DNA of 64,000 bases from Strigamia acuminata (taxonomy: Eukaryota > Arthropoda > Chilopoda > Geophilomorpha > Linotaeniidae): NCBI GenBank assembly GCA_949358305.1, contig OX442314.1, positions 26,521,118 through 26,585,117 on the forward strand, read 5' to 3'. The position numbers were made by a program, and so were the translations under genes. Below the pieces are notes generated by a model that did no database searches, was not told where the DNA came from, and saw nothing but the letters and a program-made list of their open reading frames with translations. Below, in pieces: positions 1-9,659 of this stretch (the stretch's first letter is position 1; every line of letters starts with the position of its first letter).

Positions 1-1441
1 GAGTGAACTCCTCGTGGAAGATTGGCGCGATTGCACTCGAGGTCGGCTTCGGGATGTGGGTCTCGACACGGACTTCGAATGTCTTTTTGGCGGCGTCGAC
101 TCGCGTCGGTGATGTGAGCGATGACGAGCTTTCTGGAGTGGAGGTAACCCTCCAATGGCGCCTTCCCCCGACGACTGTGTTGGGGAGGAGCGACGGCCAC
201 TGTAGGGCGACCTCGATGATCGTGACCTCGACGTGGAGCGCGGTGGCACCACGTGGATGGTGGAAGCGACCTGTACCCGGGGCTCGGGCTCTGGATACGG
301 GTTTGGCACGAAATCAGCATGGAAACATCCGCCCATGGCTAGTTGATGCATCTCCGATTGGCATGTCGGCACCCAACGTTTCTTTCCGTCTGTGGTTGGC
401 CGGAAAGATTCGTGGTAGAGGCGCACAACCTCGGCCTTGGTTTGATCAAGACGTTGGAAAATGTCCTCCAAAATCTGTCGACGCTCCCACGCAGGAGCGT
501 TGAAATAACGGCGATGGTCTCGCGTTTCTTGAGCGATCACTACGAAGGCGAAGTCGAGCAACACGTTTCGTAGTGGTCCGAAGGTGTCGCGCTTCATTGC
601 CCATTCGAGGGCGTCGCGATGACCGAATCCATCGATTAAATAGGCGATCCGAAACTTTGTTCCCCATCGCTTGTTTAAGGCTTTGGAGAATTTGTGTCGG
701 GCCGCCCAAAACGTCAGTCTTCCTTTAGACTTGATGATTTCTGGCGGCAATGCATGTCGCCAGACTCCAGGAGCTGTTGGAACATCGGGGTGCAGTTCGA
801 GATGTGTTTCCCGAAGCTGGATGATCTGTAAAATATTCGAAGAAATAATTAAAATCCATTTTTTCGCTAAAATTAATTATTTCCGAATTTTCAGTGAATA
901 AAATCACGGGTGAGATTTCATTCGACGGTTTAGATTCGTTAAATTTTTCAAAACATTTGAAAAATCGTGAAAAACGTTGTCTCTGACGGCTATGTTTCAG
1001 TGTTTGGAGCGTTACCGTAGCAACGCCTCAAAAATGAGACACAGCGCCATCTGATGGTAAAAATGGCGGCGTCTTCTTGCGAAGACGTTACCAACGAACT
1101 TTTTGCTTTTTCCGAGTGAAAATGCACTTTTAATTACTTTTCATGACTGAAAGGTAATTTTATTTTAAATTATTTACCCGTTCGTGTCTCTGTGCACGAG
1201 TTTCGCCGTTTGGATCGGCGAATAGGCCTCCTCGTAGTTGTGGTCGGGGCGGCGTGACTGGCAAACGGGCTGCAGCGTCGGCCAGAGCGGCTTGAGCTTC
1301 GGCTGACGCTTCGGCGGATGCCTCGGTGACATCCACGGATGCATTCGAGGTGTTTGCGGAACCAAGCAACGTCGAATTTGTTTCTAATTCGAGGCTGTTG
1401 GCGCCGGCTTCGCTTCCTTCTTTCGGTTCCTCTTCTTCCAT
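1..1441 (-). CDS. Third ORF downstream of pol, element 1 (two-exon model, partial)
   Basis: Not recognised as a known family. The first frame opens at 1441 with an acidic Glu/Ala-rich N terminus (MEEEEPKEGSEAG) and is open to 1160. A donor CGG|GTAAAT at 1178/1177 and an acceptor TTTTACAG at 826 would join it in phase 0 to a frame open for 275 codons from 825 to the window edge. That part has a compact first half (with WAARHKFSKALNKRWG and an Asp/Glu-rich helix-like stretch) and then an Arg/Ser-rich tail. A pyrimidine-rich acceptor ending GGATTAG lies just before the ATG, which suits a spliced subgenomic mRNA. There is no signal peptide and no membrane segment, so it does not look like env. 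The splice model is inference. Confidence 0.5.
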
Positions 1442-1647
1442 TTGAACGACTAATCCAAATGGAAAAGAAAAACGAAAATTAATTTATTAGTTTTTCCTTG
1501 GAAAATTCCAAAGAAAAAACTACTTACAATCGGAGATTCTGGGACAATTAATCCTGTCGTTTCGCTTTTGGTTTGGGATGAGCACTTAACACACGTGTGA
1601 GATCGAAGTGAACTCAGACGCGAAGTGATCAGTTCAAATACCGGAAG

Positions 1648-4104
1648 TTACGTTTGGGTAACGTCGCGGTTAGTGACGTCATCCAATCTTATTGTTTGAT
1701 TGGTTTGCGTATGGCTTGGGGAATTGCTCCTTACGTCATACGGCTGATCCCTGGATCTCGAGGTTATCGAGGGGAGAAGACACATGTTGTTTTTTCCTCT
1801 CGGTTTACGAGTCCGAAGATTATATCTCTTTGTCGGTGAGGGATTTATTGTATTTAAATTGCCGTCTTCATTGTCATCGGAGACTGAGTCAGATGAGTCT
1901 TTTATTTCAGATGTTTTTTGTTTCTTTTCTAAAAACACCTTTTTATTTAATTTTTTAGCAATTTCAAGCTTTTTGAAACTGTCACGAAGTTCAACGTCGT
2001 TATTCACGAGGTCTGACTCCATTTGTGGTTTGGATGAATTATCGACAGGTATTTTCTTTAATTCATCGTCATCTAACGTGTTAATTATATTTTCAGTCTT
2101 TTGACCGACTTCCTCGCCTTCTAACCATACTTCCTGATCGAAACTCGGGAAATACGGAGTTAATTCAGACGAATGGACAGCTGGAAATATTTCGTTGTTT
2201 TCCAGCTTTCTCAATTCCACCGAACCTCCCTGTAATACTTTGGTTATTACATAAGGTCCTGTTCTTTTATCAGCGATGCCAGCTGCAATGCCGCGGGCAG
2301 CGCTCGACAAAACATGAGAATCTCTCCAAACTAAATCGTTTAATTTAAAATTGGAGAACTTCTCACCTTCTTTTTTAAGATTAACTCGTCTACGCAAATC
2401 TAACACGTGTGACATCCTGTGCTGATATGTTTCGGCGATAACGGCTTCTAATTTTTGCACGTATAAATGTGGGTTTTTTGGATCTACGACCAAAATTCCT
2501 TCAGGTATTCTTGGATCCCAAGGTACTCTGAGTTCGCGAAAAAAGTTAAGAAATGCGGGAGAGAAGTCTCTTCCTCTCGTCACCGTAGTTCTCAAACTAA
2601 ATGCAAATTCACGCAAATATTCGTCCCATTTGGAATGAACAGATGAATAAATTGCAACCAAATATTTGATGTCACGGTTAACCCTTTCAACCGGGTTAGC
2701 TTGTGGGTGATATGTTGAAGTTGGTGTTGGAACCATCTTGAACTTTTCACAAAATTTTTTAAAGACTTGGGCACAAAATTGCGGGCCGTTGTCAGAAATA
2801 ATTTTACGAGGGAATCCCATGCTCATGGAAAGGTGATAAATGCAATTTGCTACTTTTCCAGCAGTGGGGTTACACATTGGATATAATTCTGGCCAATGAG
2901 TTGCCACGTCAAGTATGACTAAAATATGTGTGTTGTTTTTGCGCGTCCGAGGTTTCGGGCCGGTCAAATCAACACTTAGACAGTCAAATGGGCTGTAAGG
3001 ACCCATTTGCGCTGCTTCAATTTGTCCTTTCGTTCGAGGTTTGCAAGCTTGACAACGCTCGCAATGTCGAATGAATCTCGTAATGTCAGATTTCATGCCT
3101 TTCCAGGTATAAATTCGGCGTGCTCGATAAAGAGTCCTTGCAATTCCTGGGTGGCCAGAAAGTGGGTGGCCATGCATTAGCCAAATAATTTTATACTTCA
3201 ATGTCTGAGGTACAAAAACTTTGAGTGCTCTCCCATCCTCCCCCAATTCATCAGACATTGTGGGATGAAATTGCATTAATAAGTCATCTTCAATTAAGAA
3301 GGTGGTTGCGTGTTTTCTATATTGTTTCCTCTGGAGTCGCGTTGTGACGTCAGGCGGAAATTGATTACAGTTTAAAAAATTACGCATTAATTGGCAAACT
3401 TTATCTTCTTTTTGGGCCTTGATTATGTCTTCCCTTGTAGAGGGTTCACAATCAAGACGCTCTACAATTTTGGCGACAAATGCTTTTATTAAAACATTTG
3501 ACGAAGGAATTTGAAATTTCTTTGAAATTTGCGCTCTTATGACGTCATCTGATTCTTCAGAGGGGTCATAAATTTTAGTCCAATAATTGACGAATTCGTG
3601 ATCTTCCTTTTCCTCCAGCGTGGAGACAGGAAGTTCATGAAATTTTCCCATTTTCCAATTTCGTTGAGGTGATGGACAGTAAGATAATAATTCGTCATTA
3701 TCTCCATCATCTTCAGGATTTTCCGGTTTGTCAATCGGTGATCTGGATAAAGCATCCGCTAAAACATTTAGTGGACCTTTAATATATTGTATTTCGAAAG
3801 AGTAGCGCATCAGCTCCATTTGCCAACGTGCTAACCTTCCGGCAGGTTCGTCTAACTGCATCAACCATTTTAGTGCTTGATGGTCAGTCCTAACTATGAA
3901 TGTGGTAAATTCCAAATAATGTCGAAATTTACGTAATGCCCAGATTACCGCAAGGCATTCTAATTCTGTGGCGCTGTAATTTATCTCAGCAGGTTGCAAA
4001 CTTCTGCTGGCATAAACACAAGGCACTTCGATATTTTGATCATCGATTTCCCTCATTTGCATAAGCGCGGCGCCTAGTCCTTTCCTGCTAGCGTCGGTAT
4101 GCAC
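1648..4104 (-). CDS. Pol, 3' part: RNase H and integrase, element 1
   Basis: 818 codons. The frame starts inside RNase H at the HTDAS motif that carries the first catalytic Asp. Next comes the TDHQALKWLM region, then the integrase HHCC zinc finger (HGHPLSGHPG ... CERCQACKP) and a DDE core: D in SVDLTGPKP, D in ISDNGPQF, E in ANPVERVNRD. The C-terminal portion is charged. The upstream RT frame reads into this one out of phase at about 4110-4120, so the polyprotein is broken here by a single-base indel. The gene product would cut and join cDNA ends into host DNA; this copy cannot make it from a normal Gag-Pol. Confidence 0.9.
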   Translation of the reverse strand: MHTDASRKGLGAALMQMREIDDQNIEVPCVYASRSLQPAEINYSATELECLAVIWALRKFRHYLEFTTFIVRTDHQALKWLMQLDEPAGRLARWQMELMRYSFEIQYIKGPLNVLADALSRSPIDKPENPEDDGDNDELLSYCPSPQRNWKMGKFHELPVSTLEEKEDHEFVNYWTKIYDPSEESDDVIRAQISKKFQIPSSNVLIKAFVAKIVERLDCEPSTREDIIKAQKEDKVCQLMRNFLNCNQFPPDVTTRLQRKQYRKHATTFLIEDDLLMQFHPTMSDELGEDGRALKVFVPQTLKYKIIWLMHGHPLSGHPGIARTLYRARRIYTWKGMKSDITRFIRHCERCQACKPRTKGQIEAAQMGPYSPFDCLSVDLTGPKPRTRKNNTHILVILDVATHWPELYPMCNPTAGKVANCIYHLSMSMGFPRKIISDNGPQFCAQVFKKFCEKFKMVPTPTSTYHPQANPVERVNRDIKYLVAIYSSVHSKWDEYLREFAFSLRTTVTRGRDFSPAFLNFFRELRVPWDPRIPEGILVVDPKNPHLYVQKLEAVIAETYQHRMSHVLDLRRRVNLKKEGEKFSNFKLNDLVWRDSHVLSSAARGIAAGIADKRTGPYVITKVLQGGSVELRKLENNEIFPAVHSSELTPYFPSFDQEVWLEGEEVGQKTENIINTLDDDELKKIPVDNSSKPQMESDLVNNDVELRDSFKKLEIAKKLNKKVFLEKKQKTSEIKDSSDSVSDDNEDGNLNTINPSPTKRYNLRTRKPRGKNNMCLLPSITSRSRDQPYDVRSNSPSHTQTNQTIRLDDVTNRDVTQT

Positions 4105-6118
4105 AATAAATGGTTTGACAGAACAGGCATGGCCATTGTTTCTGCATTCGTTAAAGCATCTTTTATTTGATCAAAAGCTTCTTGATGAATTTCTGACCAA
4201 ATAAATTCCACATCCTTTTTGAGTAAAGGACATAGAGGTTCTGTCATGACTGCCAGATTCTTGAGTAATCGGTGAAAAAAGTTCACCATTCCCAAAAATC
4301 TTTGCAACTCTTTCAAATTTGAAGGAGCTGGCATTTCTTTAATGGCGGCGACTTTTTTAGGGTCGACACTAACTCCGTGAACACTTAACTTGTAGCCAAG
4401 AAAAGTTAATTCTTTTCTGCCAAATTTTGATTTTTCTGGATGAACATGAAGATTTGCATTTTCAAGTTTACTCAGAATTTCTTCCAGATGAATCATGTGT
4501 TCTTCAAAATTTTTAGATATAATAATTATATCATCGAGGTATGCCCATGCAAATTTTCGATAGGCGTCCCCCAAAATTTTTTCTATCAACTTTTGAAAAG
4601 TTGACGGCGCATTTACGAGGCCAAAGGGCATGACTCGAAATTGTAGTCGACCCAAAGGGCTCCAAAACGCAGTTTTCGCACGGTCGTTCGGATGAACCTC
4701 TATTTGCCAATAGCCTTTTGACAAATCTATTGTTGTGACCCATTCAAACCTTCCGAGTTCTCGCAAGATTTCCTCAATGCTCGGCATTTGAGGAGGGTCG
4801 TATAATGTATGTGCATTGAGTGGTCTAAAATCAATGCAGAGTCTCGGATCACAATCCGGACGCATCACTAGAACTATTCGCATTCCATAGTCTCCAGTGG
4901 CTTGTTCGACGTACCCATTATCCAACATATCTTGACAGATTTGACGGATAATTTCACGTTTCTGTGGATTTACGCTTTTAAACGGAACTCTAATTGGAAC
5001 TTTAGTGTCCAGTTTAATTTCATGCCTAACGAGGTGTGTTCTACCTGGTCGGCGTGATAAAATCTTTTCATGTTTCTTTAATACTCTTTCAAGCATTAAA
5101 TTATTTTTCATTGACAAATTAGCGTCGCTAACAAGTCTTTGTACTACATTTTCTTCATCGGCAACTTTAGCTTGACATGCAGTGGCGGAACCAGCTTTCA
5201 TGTGATTTGCTTTAATAAAGTCGCGTTTCATGATTTCTTCGGGTGGATCAAGGAACTCTTGATAACGATCAAGAATCGCTTGAGGAACAAAAGGTAAATC
5301 TTCTTTCAAAGACTTGACAAAATTCCAAGACATGGTCTTAGGATTTGGTTGAATATTGAGTCGATTCATGAAATCACATCCTAATAAAATAATAGGATAT
5401 TTATTTCTTAAAATTATGAATGCATGACTTAACATCCCGTGTGTCCACGCAAAAGAAAGTAGGAGAGTTCCTTCAGGGACTACATCTTCTGAAGCAGTCG
5501 TAACTCTCACATCTGGTCCAATTGGTCGAATTTCATCTTCCAGTTTCAGCGAAATTACTACGGAGTAGGCCATGAAGCTTCGATTAGCTCCAGAGTCTAA
5601 CATCCCTGTTATCATACCGTTTGCCGTCTGCAATCGAATCGTCGGCAAATCATTGCTGTTTGGTATGTCCGCGTATTTGCATTTAAAACGTCGCGGTGGC
5701 TTAATTTCTATCGGCGGATCCAATGGTAATTCGTCCAATAAATCATTAGTGACTAATGTTGTAGCCATTAATTTTTCAATACAATCGTCAAGACCAGGTA
5801 AATCAATTTTATCTGACCTTTCAACAATTTCAGGTGTGGGCCTAGCTTTTCCATCTAGTAAAGTAACAGCATCTTTTATTTTAGATTCCCAATCAACTTT
5901 TATTTGTTGAACTTTTTCTTTAAAAAATTCCTCAGTGATGTTTTCATTTTGCAGCACAAGCCTTAAACTGGAAACATCAATTTTTGGAAATACTAAATTA
6001 TTTTCAAATTCTAGTTTAATCTGAGTATTTAAAAATTTATCTAAAATCTGAGATGGTGTTAGTTCGTTTTCCGAGGCGTTAGGCGTCGCATCCACTAGAC
6101 CGTCTGGATGCGCGCTTA
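4074..6118 (-). CDS. Pol, 5' part: protease and reverse transcriptase, element 1
   Basis: About 680 codons. The aspartic protease motif MLDSGANRSF (D-S-G) is followed by the LLGCDF region. RT has LCIDFRPLNAHT, TIDLSKGYWQIEV, MPFGLVNAPSTFQKL and the catalytic box AYLDDIIIIS (YLDD form). The frame has no ATG near its start; it lies -1 relative to gag and is open upstream across the gag stop. The likely entry is therefore by frameshifting at 6128-6122, not by a new start codon. It ends at 4074 because of the indel in RNase H. Confidence 0.9.
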
Positions 6119-6128
6119 CAAGTTTTTT
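6087..6128 (-). promoter_or_regulatory. Programmed -1 ribosomal frameshift signal between gag and pol
   Basis: On the minus strand the heptamer A AAA AAC (6128-6122) sits in the gag frame exactly as X XXY YYZ, two codons before the gag TAA (6118-6116). Nine nucleotides downstream there is a perfect 8-bp stem, CGCATCCA (6112-6105) with TGGATGCG (6094-6087), closing a 10-nt loop. Pol is in the -1 frame and open through the site. This is the classic slippery-site plus stem-loop arrangement known from retroviruses; use in this element is inferred. Confidence 0.75.
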
Positions 6129-9013
6129 AGAAGTTCGCCGATTGATTTCATCGATTTTTCGAACTCTTCCAAAATCTTGTCTTTGCTCGTTTTCCTATCA
6201 GGACATTCTTTAGCCCAATGTCCCAATTTTTTGCAGATGTTACCTGGATCAGTAGCGGGCGATTTAGCGACTTTTGGCGAAGGCGAACTTGAACGTTTGG
6301 CTTCGTCCTTTTTAGGGGTCGGCGACTTCGATCTACTGAGCGCGTCTGTCTTTGGTGAACCAAAAGTAACGTTTTTAGGCGCCATCTTTGGTCCAAATTT
6401 TCGAGCTACTGCGTTATTACGGGCTAATAAAGCAGCTGCAGCCTCACTTTCTGGTTCCGAGTCAGATTTCTCTGGTTCAGAAGCAGTTTCCATTTCTGTC
6501 ACTTCGGCTAAGTGAGCTTTAGGGGTTGGATGTGGATTTTTCCCATCCGATCCCTTTTTAGATTCCTTAGCAGTCTCTGCCAAAAAATCTCCTCGTTTTG
6601 GGGGTTGCAAAAGAGGGGTGTTAGCAAAACGTGTGTCTTTAGCCAACTCCTTTCTCCGTTGCTGTCGCTTAGCGTACGCAACTTTTTCATCAGCTGGTAA
6701 GTAAGCTTTGTAATTTTCGTCAATCCTTATCTGATTGGCTCGCATAAATTTGGCTAATTCAGCAAAACCACCCGGATAAGGTGCTCGTACGGAAAGTAGA
6801 ACATTTTTTGAATAATCTGTCAATCCACGTCGGAATTGACGATCAATGGCTGCGTCTCCCATCGTATAAGGGAGAGTTACCAATAAATCTTCAGTCCTTC
6901 TTAAATAAGAGCGAAGACTTTCGCCTTTATTTTGAGAAAGATTATCCCACATTTGTAATAAGTCTTCACTTGACTCTCCATACTCAGTCATGAATTCTTC
7001 TACAAAGTGGTTCCAATTTTGAAATTGTTTAGAATAAAACCATTTCTCAGCTCGGTCTATAAGAGCTTTTGGTACTACTCTTTTCAAAGCAGTGTGACAT
7101 GCAATGCCATTCAACCTTGAAATTCGTAAAACTTCATCTAAAAGAGTGGATCCAGCTTCCCATTCTCCATCGAATAAAGCGGGTTTGATGTGATCCCATC
7201 TAATAGTCCTTTCATCAACTAGATCGTGAGTCCAGTTGATTGCAGTATATTGTGCAATTTTCTGTCGTAATGCGATGTCAGCATTATCGGCAGTAGCGTC
7301 AGATCGATCGGAAGATCGACGATCAGCTAATAATCGATCAATTTCTTCAGCAGTGTAATAATGTGTATTACGCCGAGAAGAATGGCCTCGATGTCGACGT
7401 CGATGAGATCGATGTCGATTATCGCGTTCTTGTTGCGCATTCACATCAGAATCCGACCTTGAATCAGATTGTGAATTTGAAGGCGTGTTGAAATGTGGCG
7501 TTTCAGGTGGGTCGGGTGGGTCGCCGTCACCATCGTCTGGCGGTCGGCGTCCACCTCCAGGTGGTCCATCTCCATGTCCATCTGGATTTCCTCCATCTGG
7601 CGGATTTCTCCTATACTGACCCCCACCTGGCGGGCTTTCATGTCCGTCGGGTGGTTCGCGTGCTGGATTCGTGTCTCGTCGACTTCTTTTCGACGAGTCT
7701 TGCTGTTGAGCCAGTGGTATCGTTCGAGTAACATGAATACCAGTTTCATGCCGTCTATTTCGATCGTCTACCATTCCCAACAGTCGGTCACTGTTGTGAA
7801 AAATAGGATTCCGATTACCAGGGAGTGGATTGCGATCAGCTCTCCTTTCCTCGGAATCTGAAGGACGTTTTCTTTTTGAGCGATGGCGGCGACGCGAACG
7901 TTGGTCGTCATCACTCGATAATCCAGATTGGCTACTTAACTCTGAAACAACAGAAATTGTTATTGTTTCGGGAGTCAAAATAAGAACAGTTGGCGCAGCC
8001 ATTTCTGGTTGCACCAATTGGTCAGTATAATTTCTTGCTTGCAAACGATCTTTCATTTCTGCAAGCTCTTCTTGAGCGCGCAACAAATCAGCTCGGAGAA
8101 TTTCATTCTCTCTTAGTTGATTGTCCGCTTCTACGGGTGGTGATTGATCAGCAGGGTTGCTAAACTTGACTTGTCCGCTCGTACCGGGTTGGTCCAGCGA
8201 GTGGAAAATCTCGTCTTCGCGCCTTGCTATTTTACTTTCGCGAGTACGCTGTGTTTTAGCACGTGTGTCTAATTTAGCAGCATATCTCACTAGTTGATTA
8301 TGATTGCGTTGGTAGTGATCTGCCAAATCAATCAACTCTTTATTTTTCAGCTCCAACTTACTTTTGGTAAGTTCGAGTTGTTTTCGCGCCTCTTGGTGTG
8401 AGCGAATTGAAAGTTCATTTCTAACATTCATTTTAGAAAGATCTTCCACTTCACCTTTTAGTCTGTATTCTCTAGCTTTCTGGGCTAGAAATTCTTCGTT
8501 TTGTCGATTGAGTTCCATGTGTTGGAGCTCAACCTCCGCTTTTTGTTGTTGAAGCTCAGCTTCTTTTCGTTCCATTTCAAATTGTAAATTTGAAACGGCA
8601 CGATCAGTGTGAAGTCGTATCATGGCGCGATGAATCTCTTCCACCGTCATGTCGTCCGTTATGTGGGCGCCATCCTGGCGTGCTTGATTTCTCAAAGCAT
8701 CCAACATGGTCATGCGAGGAGGTGATTCGTGAGACGATTCACTTTCCATTTCACGTAACGTATTTTCCACTTCCTCCAGTGGAAGTGGCGGGAGTTCTTG
8801 TTCGTTAGAACTCGCACTTGATGCGCTTAATGCTCTAGTGACTTCATTTTCAGCATCCTTAAGTTGTTTCGGATCTGGAACTGGTATTATTTCCTCGGAA
8901 ATAATTTTCTCCACAAGCATTTCAGGCTCGAGAGCCGGCAAAACCGTCGCTGCTCGTTTCTGAGTGCTTGGTCGACCTCGCTGTCGTTTTACAATTTGCA
9001 TTGGCGTCGCCAT
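6116..9013 (-). CDS. Gag polyprotein, element 1
   Basis: 965 aa, long for a Ty3/Gypsy Gag. Residues roughly 130-260 are a long charged coiled coil (many E/K/L/Q). A low-complexity central part is rich in Pro, Gly, Arg and Asp (about 430-560). The capsid-like part follows (INWTHDLVDERTIRWDHIKPALFDGE ... region, about 590-760). The C terminus has one zinc-knuckle remnant, ICKKLGHWAKEC, whose expected first Cys of the CCHC pattern is Gly, so the knuckle may be damaged. It starts 72 nt after the primer site and ends in the frameshift signal. Confidence 0.85.
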   Translation of the reverse strand: MATPMQIVKRQRGRPSTQKRAATVLPALEPEMLVEKIISEEIIPVPDPKQLKDAENEVTRALSASSASSNEQELPPLPLEEVENTLREMESESSHESPPRMTMLDALRNQARQDGAHITDDMTVEEIHRAMIRLHTDRAVSNLQFEMERKEAELQQQKAEVELQHMELNRQNEEFLAQKAREYRLKGEVEDLSKMNVRNELSIRSHQEARKQLELTKSKLELKNKELIDLADHYQRNHNQLVRYAAKLDTRAKTQRTRESKIARREDEIFHSLDQPGTSGQVKFSNPADQSPPVEADNQLRENEILRADLLRAQEELAEMKDRLQARNYTDQLVQPEMAAPTVLILTPETITISVVSELSSQSGLSSDDDQRSRRRHRSKRKRPSDSEERRADRNPLPGNRNPIFHNSDRLLGMVDDRNRRHETGIHVTRTIPLAQQQDSSKRSRRDTNPAREPPDGHESPPGGGQYRRNPPDGGNPDGHGDGPPGGGRRPPDDGDGDPPDPPETPHFNTPSNSQSDSRSDSDVNAQQERDNRHRSHRRRHRGHSSRRNTHYYTAEEIDRLLADRRSSDRSDATADNADIALRQKIAQYTAINWTHDLVDERTIRWDHIKPALFDGEWEAGSTLLDEVLRISRLNGIACHTALKRVVPKALIDRAEKWFYSKQFQNWNHFVEEFMTEYGESSEDLLQMWDNLSQNKGESLRSYLRRTEDLLVTLPYTMGDAAIDRQFRRGLTDYSKNVLLSVRAPYPGGFAELAKFMRANQIRIDENYKAYLPADEKVAYAKRQQRRKELAKDTRFANTPLLQPPKRGDFLAETAKESKKGSDGKNPHPTPKAHLAEVTEMETASEPEKSDSEPESEAAAALLARNNAVARKFGPKMAPKNVTFGSPKTDALSRSKSPTPKKDEAKRSSSPSPKVAKSPATDPGNICKKLGHWAKECPDRKTSKDKILEEFEKSMKSIGELLKNL

Positions 9014-9085
9014 TTTGTCAAATTGAAAAAGAACAATGGAAATAAAGGATCTTTTTGCAAAAATCGGATTTTAACAATCAAAACT

Positions 9086-9103
9086 ATCCCGGACGGGCCC
9101 CCA
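9086..9103 (-). other. Primer binding site, tRNA-Pro type
   Basis: Two bases inside the 5' LTR the minus strand reads TGGGGGCCCGTCCGGGAT. It starts with TGG, the complement of the tRNA CCA end, and matches the well-known gammaretroviral tRNA-Pro primer site at 17 of 18 positions. It fixes the LTR end and the orientation of element 1. Confidence 0.8.
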
Positions 9104-9105
9104 AG

Positions 9106-9659
9106 TGCGGCGATCCGGGTTTTTACTTAATAAATCGGGGAGACTTATAAAGCAATCGTCGTAGAGATGCCGTACAGGACTTCTACTCTGTGGCCAAATG
9201 TTTGTCTAGGGGAATGATTTTACACAGAGTAAAGGAAAAATTAGATAGTTTTAATCGTTCAAAATACAAAGGAGGTATTATTTAAAATGTTTGGGGTCGA
9301 TCTGGCTTCTTCTTCAAATGTACACTCACAGTTGACCGTTGGCTCCAAGATGGCGTCGATGGCGTCGTGTGAGCGCGGGATTTTAGCGGAGTAAACTCAA
9401 CGCTAAAATACCTTGCTGAATATACTAAAATCCTCGTGGAGCACGCTCGACACGAGAATACGTCTTGCACACAGCGGTTCGATTATTACGGAGCAAGCTC
9501 GACGTAACAATCGGTCTTTACACAAATCGCTTTGTGGAGTTAAACTCGACACAAAGCCTTCAAACTAACAGAGTAAACTCGATGTTAGTTTCACACAGAA
9601 ATGGCTTAAATTACGCGTAGTAATTCAAGCTAGAAAGTTGCTATTCCGTACAGTGGGCA
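9106..9659 (-). repeat. 5' LTR of element 1 (554 bp), interrupts IR gene A exon 6
   Basis: The repeat begins TGCGGCGATC and ends ACAGTGGGCA on the plus strand (TG...CA). A second copy of identical length lies at 10491-11044 with only about four differences seen by eye. The base after the LTR, 9660, continues IR exon 6 (ATTGTGATTAAA), while the uninterrupted genes B and C read GATGCAATTGTGATT at the same place. The LTR contains a series of hairpins at 9380-9591, described separately. Confidence 0.9.
9380..9591. repeat. Hairpin array with variable stems and a constant loop
   Basis: Five consecutive inverted repeats share the loop GAGnAAnCTCGA or a close variant while their stems differ and are each self-complementary: ATTTTAGCG/CGCTAAAAT (9380-9409), CTCGTG/CACGAG (9433-9456), TTACG/CGTAA extended by CGATT/AATCG across one mismatch (9480-9513), GCTTTGTG/CACAAAGC (9529-9557), AAACTAACA/TGTTAGTTT (9562-9591). 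The loop itself holds a 3-bp GAG/CTC inner stem, leaving a two-base GA bulge. The series is repeated in the LTR at 10491-11044. Confidence 0.85.

Larger units (their letters stand above)
1..9659 (-). mobile_element. Ty3/Gypsy LTR retrotransposon 1, left part off-window
   Basis: In transcript order on the minus strand the element reads: LTR (9659-9106), primer binding site (9103-9086), gag (9013-6116), pol (about 6118-1648) and a third ORF (1441 to the window edge). RT, RNase H and integrase occur in the Ty3/Gypsy order. The second LTR is not in the window and should lie beyond position 1. The right-hand LTR end abuts codons of IR gene A exon 6, so the element is inserted in that exon. Gag and pol are in different frames with a recognisable -1 shift site. 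One frameshift in RNase H makes this copy defective. Confidence 0.9.

Noticed and set aside
3-709. ORFs at 3-503 on the plus strand and 446-709 on the minus strand
   Set aside because: Both overlap the longer minus-strand frame open from 825 to the edge, which joins by splice sites to the third ORF of element 1.
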